The position numbers and the translations under genes were made by a program. Shown here piece by piece: positions 43,601-52,100 of a DNA stretch of 64,000 nt (position 1 is the stretch's first letter; each line of letters starts with the position of its first letter). Below the pieces are notes generated by a model. It worked only from the letters and a program-made list of their open reading frames with translations, did not search any database and was not told the origin of the DNA. The DNA comes from Ophiura sarsii (lineage: Eukaryota > Echinodermata > Ophiuroidea > Amphilepidida > Ophiuridae): the NCBI GenBank assembly GCA_035610835.1, contig CM069457.1, positions 17,330,149-17,394,148 on the forward strand. The letters are read 5' to 3'.

Positions 43601-46138
43601 GAAAGTTTCTGAAAAATCTGTTTTGTATAGCCTATATGGTAAAACCAATAGCCGCGTGGAAAGTGCACGTTAATACATGATTTGCAATTTCATTATGGGC
43701 ATCAGCCTGAAGCGAGCCTATAACAGGGGATCAAATCTCCTCCCCTTCCCCCTGGTCACTTACACGAGGGTTGTTCATTAAGTAATGAAAGTGATCATAT
43801 GGGATACATGAGTGATTCTATTGAGGGATAGTGTGATCAACAGTATGAACCTTTGTCTTTCAAACAATACAATTTTGGATTTCTAAGTATGAATTATGAC
43901 GTCATAGCATTAGCTTAAAGGAAGGGTCCCGCACCATAACATTGAACATAATTTGTTAGAAACATAATTATCGAGCCCAAATTGCATAATCATATGGAAC
44001 AAAACACCATACTTATCACAAAAACGAATAAAAATTGCCATCTCTCAACATGCAATATTTAAAATTCGCGGCGATCAAAAGTCCCGGTGTCGATGACGTC
44101 ATGGTTATGGTGCTAAAATGTGCGCATGTGCATTGTATAACTATTTTTTTGTTTTTGTTTTTTTATTAATGTAAATTTCCCGTTTCCTGGACGTACAGCT
44201 AAGAAACTGCAAGTGTATGTATGTAATGTACACTTTTTTCATTGCATCCCCAATAAAGTCCTTTTTTTAATTAAGATGTTGATACTTTTGCATCTTCACC
44301 CGCCCGATGCAAACAAGATCGTTATTATGAATGGTAACGCATTCATGAACAATGTGCATCAATTAAAATAGACCCAAGGAAAACATTTTACTCTTTGTTT
44401 TTGTTGATTAATGTAAATTTTCCGTTTCCTGGATGTACAGCTAAGACTTCAAACGGTAATGTACACTTAAAAACTCGCTCCCAACATAAGTAATTAATCG
44501 TCATTTTTTTGTATCAAAGTAACTAAATTTGATTTAATATGAAGTTTTCACTTATTTAAGGCATCTTAGAACACTAAATGCATTAATTATTGGAGTAATC
44601 AAATAAAATATGACATTTTTGACCAGAAATGAAATACTTAAAACAATAGAATACATAAGAATTAAATACATGCGTTAATATACGAAATCGAAAATTTCGC
44701 GACGGACTTGGACGCGCAAAATTTATCATAACTTTGCAGAGGAATATCCGATTTTGTTCATTTTTGAAGCAAAAGAAAGCTAATTATCTGGGCTGTGATT
44801 TAAAGCCAAAAAACCAAAATCCATATTATAAAACCTCTAGTTCCTCCTTAATAAAACTTGTTTGAGATGGTCCCTTCTTGTTTGTTTTAAGGAATTCAGA
44901 TCTCAAAAAAGTGTCAGACAGAGATCATTGTGTGTTCTTACTATTCACCAAGTGCTATCTGTTTCAATGCTTGCATTGTCGAGATATACGCAAATGAATT
45001 TTGCCATGTCGCACATAATCAGACCAAATTGCCATGTCACTCATAATCGGACCAAATTGCCACGTCACTCATAATCAGACGAACTTGCCACACATAATTA
45101 TGATCTGCTTATTGATTTTCTTGAAATGATGCCACACATAATTGTTTGGTAAATTCCCATGTCTGTGCATGAAAATCCACCAAGAAAATGTCTGTTAATT
45201 TATGGACAAAACCAGCCATAGCCAGTGAGATTTAGTGCCACTTTTTTTCTGTATAAAAATTGGTAAATGGCACAATTTCTTATCGTTGCATTGTTTCAAG
45301 GCCAACAAATTTGGTATCAAAATGTGCCTAAGAATTGGGTGCATCTTTCTAGCTGGAAATTATTTTAATTCATCAAATATCTTTGGTTTGGAAATATTCT
45401 AGTATATGCTAGGGGGAACTTACATATTTTGTTGTGTGTATTATTTCAGGCAGTGTCCAGAGTGTAGTTACTTTAAGCTAATGCTATGACGTCATAGTTC
45501 ATACCTAAATACAAAAGTGTATCGTTTGAAAGACAAAGGTTCATACTTTGTATTGATCACACTATCTGTCAATAGAATCACTCATGCATCCCATACCATG
45601 ATCACTTTCATTATTTATTGACTGACCCTCGTACGCTCCTGTTTAGACTAGACTACGTGTAGCAATCCAGAGAGTATGGACAGTCAAACGGACCATAAAC
45701 TAGGAAACTTATGATGACATTTACGAGTTAAATCTCTATTTTATTAGGCTGGTTTCTGTCGTTGGATCCAAGAGAGACATTCTTGCAGCGAATTCCAACA
45801 TGCGATGATTTGGCCCAGGTGTGGGATGTCAGTAATAGGTTTGGAACACGAAATGATAAGACAATAGGCATTCTATTGGTAAGTGTAGGCCCGTACGATT
45901 GGTCCGGTCAGTCGGGCTGCTTCGTGACTGTCTTCTTGGTCTTTGTATCGTGGTGTTGTTGTGTGTTTAACTCTGTCTTTTTGTCTGTGTGTCCAGTTGC
46001 GTAGCTATACAATCAAGGAAAATAATAGTTGGCACACTTGACGCAACTTATTACAACTATCCCTGTGCTCGCAATTCAGATCAGCCTTGGGACATAGCAC
46101 TGTTTAATAGAAAGCAAAAGTGTTCCCCTTTATATTCT

Positions 46139-46171
<33 letters not shown>

Positions 46172-49100
46172 ATCAATCAATGTTGGGGGGAACTGCCAAG
46201 GCGTCTGATAATATGACTCGGATCAACATTGCCTCCGGGGAGAGGGGCGGGTTTTTTCCGTAATTTGGTCAAAGTGTGCCAACCTTCTTTTCCTTGATTG
46301 TACGTATGGGGATGGGGATAAAAATGAACCGACAAGGACTTCCATTATGTCAACTTTCGAAAATGGCCGCCCAGTAAGATACTCCCAAGTTAAAATTCGT
46401 GATTTTAGTGGGGTTTGGACCATAGTAGCATATCCACCTGCTTTTAATGATGGACAAAATATATCAAAATTGAAAACAGCCGACATGCGACTCGTTTCGC
46501 TCAACACGTCACATGCCGTTACTTGCAATGAATGTCAATGGGAACCAGTAGACAATGGTTTTACAGGTACCAGTGGTCATGTGATGAAAGTGAAGCATGC
46601 TGGACTGCACAAGAAATCTTCTTTGTCTCGGTCATATGTTTAAGTATATCTGTCTTTAAGTTTACAAAGATTCCTCAAAACATTTCCAATTGGAATTATC
46701 TTACGTAGTATTCTCAGGACGAGCAGGAGATGTTCAAGATCGCTTTGACAAATCGTCTGAGTAAATACTGCAGAGATTCACCGGATTTAGAAATACCGAT
46801 AACAGGTTTATCAAGGTAGGTTATATGTTATAAAAGATTGCGTATAAGTGTTTGGAAATAATGTTTGAAGAAAAGAATTAAGAAACTTTGTGTTATTTTC
46901 CCTTTTCTTTAATAATTAACATTACATATAGGCCTATCCTTTTTCTTTACGAAAAAGGATATTTTTGGGTAACCCACTTTCCAAACCGTCCAAAAAGGTT
47001 CTTTATAGGCGATTCACTTTCTCTTTTTGTCAAAACTTTCCTAAACTTCGGATCTTTATGCTAACTGAGTTCATGAAGGTAGGGTTCCTGCCGGTCCGAA
47101 ACGTATAATTGGTCTAGGTAATTCTAGGTGAATCGTCAACATATACGACATAAACTAAAAGGGTTCAAAAAAATTGTTTGCGTATTAACACCACACGCAA
47201 TTGGACATTTTGAAAGACTGCAACACTTATGAAAAGGGCAAATGCTTTTGTGGAAAGTTAACATGGCATTAAAAAGGGGAAACTTTGTGTGGGTATGCAT
47301 TTTCCCGTTTCATAAGTGTTGCTATCTCTCAAAACACCTGTGCTGAGTTATGCAAACGAACTCGTATATGATATTGAAAAGTGCCACTTTATCTGAAATC
47401 ATCAATTTGGGGAAATGTGTCTATTTTGAGAAAAGTAAAAATGATATTGAAAGAGGGAAACCTTTTATACGTAGCCAAGCGTTTTTCCTTTTCATAAATG
47501 TTTCAATCTCTCAAAATGACAACACACAGAAAACACTATGTAAGAAAATTACACAAATTATGTAAAAAATACACAATCTGTGTAAAAATAGAACTCCATA
47601 ATACTATGTAAACAGTTGTGTTAAGCTTTTGCATAGGAATGTACACAAGCTTGGGTATATATTACATGTTTTATGTAAACTCTTACATAATAATTATGAA
47701 GTTCTATATATACATAATTTTTTACATAGTGTTTTCTGTGTGAAGTTTTGTGTGGAGTTATGCAAACAAATGTAATCTAATTTTAGGGAGACTTACTTTT
47801 TTGAACCCTTCATATATTTCAGAAAACGTACGAAGGAACGTGTAGAGCGCACTGCCGCCGCAACCAAACGTGACGCCATGAGCAAATCGATGAGCGCATT
47901 CCTGAAGAAACTATCGGCCAATGACGCCGATCTCAGCGGCACTATAAACAAGGCGGAGTTGACAACTACAATTGAACAGGTGGGTGCTAAGGGAGCGTTC
48001 ATAAATACTTTGGTGGGCCTCTCGCTATACCTATTATTTTTGGGACCCCCACCCCCCTCCCTTTCTTGATAACTAGACTCAACACTTTTTGACATAGTTA
48101 ATATATAGTTATACTATTTTACATTAAGATTTGCCCTCCACCTACACTGTGGACAGGTATAGCTGCTGGCACGGGGAGTCAAGTGTAGAATTCAAATGGA
48201 GTCGCCCATGCATGTTGACCATGTTAATCCCATTTGAAGTCTTCACTCCCTGAGCCGTGGGGAAGATTAAGGATACAGGGATTTGCGGCGGATATATAAG
48301 ACCACCTTTTCGCGACTCTTTCTGGCAATTCCCTAGGATAGGTTACCTGTTACCATTATACCTCCGCCTATATTTGCCAGTTTTCTTTTCAATTTTGTAT
48401 AACATTTATTGTTTGTATGGAGGCAACACCCTGTCACGTCATATTCGGCAGGACATTAGATTTAATTTCTAAATTTCTTCTTTTTAAAAAAAAATCATTT
48501 TAACATATTTGTATTATAGAGATACCTTCTTATACTGATTTGTCTTAGGATTTATCATCAAAGATAAATATTGCATGTATTTCGAAATTAACGTATTTTC
48601 ATCAAAAGAGTGCTTTAGGGCATGGTCACTGGCCTGCCTAATCCGGGAATTGGAGAATTTATATCGCCATGTATAAAAGTGATAAGGCAGAGGTATAATA
48701 TGAATGACAGCAGATTAACAGCCTCAAAACAGACAATATAATAGAATAAAGGCACTGGAACATAATGAAATATTTCTTTACTTTCTCATTATAACTCAAC
48801 AGGGAGGAGATGACTTTACACAGGCTGATGCTGAAATGCTCTTTGGTAAAGGATTCACCATAGACGGGCTCTTTAAGACATTAGACACCGACGGAAGTGG
48901 AGAGGTGAATACTATAGAGTCAATTTTTTCTGTCTCGTTTTTAAATATTGCCTACATTTTAAAATGGCCCATATATACAAAGCGTAGAGATGATGATGTA
49001 ACGATGCGGCAACACCTTTTGCTTTCACATTATATAGCAATGTTACCGGGGTGCGATCTTTATTACCGTAAACAACATTTGATACCTGGCGGAGTAAAGT

Positions 49101-52100
49101 GCATAGCACTTGTACATTGTACAGCAATACATTTATACAGTGAGTGAGTACGGTTAATAAATTCGCTACCGGGGTCAGTCATCAATTACACTGTATAAGC
49201 ATTGACCACTGAAAATGCATATTGGTGATTTTTTTTTAATATATGACGCGTTACGCACGTAACGGGTTAAGGGGTTTAAAATGAGCCACAATTTTCAAGA
49301 AAAAGGGTACTTTTTTTGGGGTTCAAACTACTGTTAAAATCTTACGCTTTTAATAAGGTCAAACAAAGAAGATTGTCTGTTTCAAAAACATTTGGCAAAA
49401 AAGCTAAGTGCGGTGCGATTTCTTTTTTTCTTTTTCTTTTTAGAAAAAAGGCTAATCTTTTTTTGCTAATCCAAGCTTAGGCCTACAGAGACCTTTTAAA
49501 AAAATATTTTGTAAAAAATCCAGAAAACAAATCCAAGGCCTCAGCGCATAGACCTACGCGCCGTAGATCATTTCACATACCAATGCGGGCGGGCTTCCGA
49601 GACGGACAATCTTCTTTGTTTGCCTAAGGCAAGCGTGTGCAACCTGCGGCCCGCGGGCCACATGCGGCCCGCGGACCTCTAATCTGCGACCCGCAAAGCA
49701 ATCCTAAAATTCCCATTGATGCGGCCCGTTTTAACCGGAACTTCCTAGTTTTACACAAATGGCAGATTGACTTAGTGGTGTGCTCCCCTAGAATTAGTAG
49801 GGTGACGCGCTGCATTAAGTAAATATAACTCAAGGCGTGATTGGTGATAAAATCCCTGGTTAAAATGGCGCTGCAGCAGCAACAGCGAGTAAAAAGAGGA
49901 AATTACACGAAGAGAAGCGGGTATTCCATGAGCAATGGATTCCCCTCTCCTCCTCCGGATGTGTTTTGGAATGTTTGACAATCACTGCGGCCCGTGAATA
50001 GTTCTCAAAATCACAATGCGGCCCGTGTGGTAGAAAAGGTTGCACATGCTTGACCTAAGGGTTCATAATAGGAAGAAAACACGTAAAATCCTCATTTTAT
50101 GATGAATTTTGGCTTCAGGGGAAATACGATGCGTTTTGGTGGATTTTTGGAAAATCTTTGACATGATATTTGACTGGCCCTCTATGGGAATTGCTATAAC
50201 AGGTTGTCCGTAAATGATACTAATGAGTACGCATGTCATGCGCAATCATTTTTATTTGTTTAAGGCATATTATGTGATCTTTTCTAATTTGTTTTTAGAA
50301 AGTAGATTTTCTTGCAGATTTACATTTCTGATCATAAATCGTACATACATTCAAAGTTACAGAGCGATACGATTCCTAATTACCTCAACATCATGGTTTT
50401 AGAGTGAATTTAGACTAGAGTAAAATAAGTTGTCGGTAATCCGACAGTTTTCACTCTAAAACCATGATTTTGAAGTAATTAGGAATCGTATCTCTCTGTA
50501 ACTTGGAATGTATGTACGATTTATGATCAGAAATGTAAATCTGCAAGAAAATCTGCTTCCAATTTTTTTGGGCGTTCCCTGGAAAGGTCACATAATATAC
50601 CTTTTCTTCCGTTATCATTTTTTTTGCAGATCACATTCCGTGAATTAACCGGTTTTATTGAGCGTCAAGGATTGCAGGTGCTCTCCTTATTCCGTGGGTT
50701 CGAGAATCGTGAAATCAACGACGTCGCAAGTTTTTTCACCTCCGTCGTTGAATGTATGCTACTTACGATGAAGCGGATATTTGTCCGGGTAATGTCCAAC
50801 ATATATCAAATTGAAAACATATTAAAATATTACTTAACACTTTGCACGTGGCAGCCATTTTATTCAGTGAATTTTGCTTTATTTCGTATTAAAACGGAAT
50901 AAATAAATTTGGCTAAACTCATGTACGAAAAAATATCGCGCCCTGACCTATGGACGAACCTGCCCCGTGGTCGGGGCAAGTTCACCATTTTTGACATCTG
51001 TCTTTTTCCTTTACTCAGTCTTTTACAGTAAGGCCTAGGGTACTGAAATTGTGGTCGTATGAAGTCAAGATATCAATCTTTCATGTAATGTCAATAGGTC
51101 CATTTAATCTTTAAAATTTACGTCTCTAGGCCATTTCAAATGAAAATGGGGCGAACACTTCCCGCTCTCCACATGTACAAGATGTAACCTTACAAATTGA
51201 AATATTTCTATATTTAGGCCAAAAAAAGAAGAAGTTTACTTGCCCTTTCAGGGCCAGAGTCTGGGTCGGACGGTCGGATTTTTTGTAATTTATTTTATTT
51301 TAAATTTACAGGGAGATAGATACTACACAAAAACACGTTTTAAAGAAGATTTTTTTTTTTTTTTGGTTGATTTTTGTTGATTTTTGTTGATTTTTGTTGA
51401 TTTTTGTTGATTTTTGTTGATTTTTGTTGATTTTTGTTGATTTTTAAACAAGCAGATACTACTCAAAAACACGTTTTCATCTTTCTTTATTGTTGTGTGC
51501 TTCTTTCAACAACAAAAAAATTCTTTAAACTTTTGTTTGTTTGGGTTTTTTTGAGAAAAAGAAAAAAAAATAGCGACCCTAGATTTCCAAAAATTCGGGT
51601 CGGTCGGAAAGGGCAAGTCACCTTTTTTTTTCTTCCTTATATTATGCAATTTGAAATTTGGACTTGATCCTGCTACATGGTTTTCCAGATCTGTTTCGAA
51701 AGGACTCATCGTCAGAAACTCAATACCGAATAGTTCTGTATTGAGTTTCTGACGAGTGACGACCTCAGGAACCTTACGAAACAGATCTGTAAAACCATGT
51801 AGCAGGATCAAGTCCAAATTTCAAATTGTATTAAGCTCCCTTACTGGTTGAGCACTTTTGGATGATTTCATATCTATTTTGGATTATCATTATATTTATG
51901 TTATGGAAATATCTTCATTGGTTTACTTCAAATTTTTGATGTGTACTTGTAAGTATGGTGAAGCAAACAATTAGTTTGTGGTCTATCGTACAAGTCTTAT
52001 GTACAAGTCACTTACGTACAAGTCACTTACGTACAAGTCACTTACGTACAAGTCACTTACGTACAAGTCACTTACGTACAAGCCACTTACGTGCAAGTCA

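Noticed and set aside
46347..46643. 98-codon ORF between patatin exons 6 and 7
   Set aside because: No recognisable similarity, no fit to the splice frame of the gene, and it lies just after an inverted-repeat element.
50834..50870. Another family-A MITE
   Set aside because: Only the first 20 bases (ttaacactttgcacgtggca) match; the interior and right end are absent, so it may be chance or another family.
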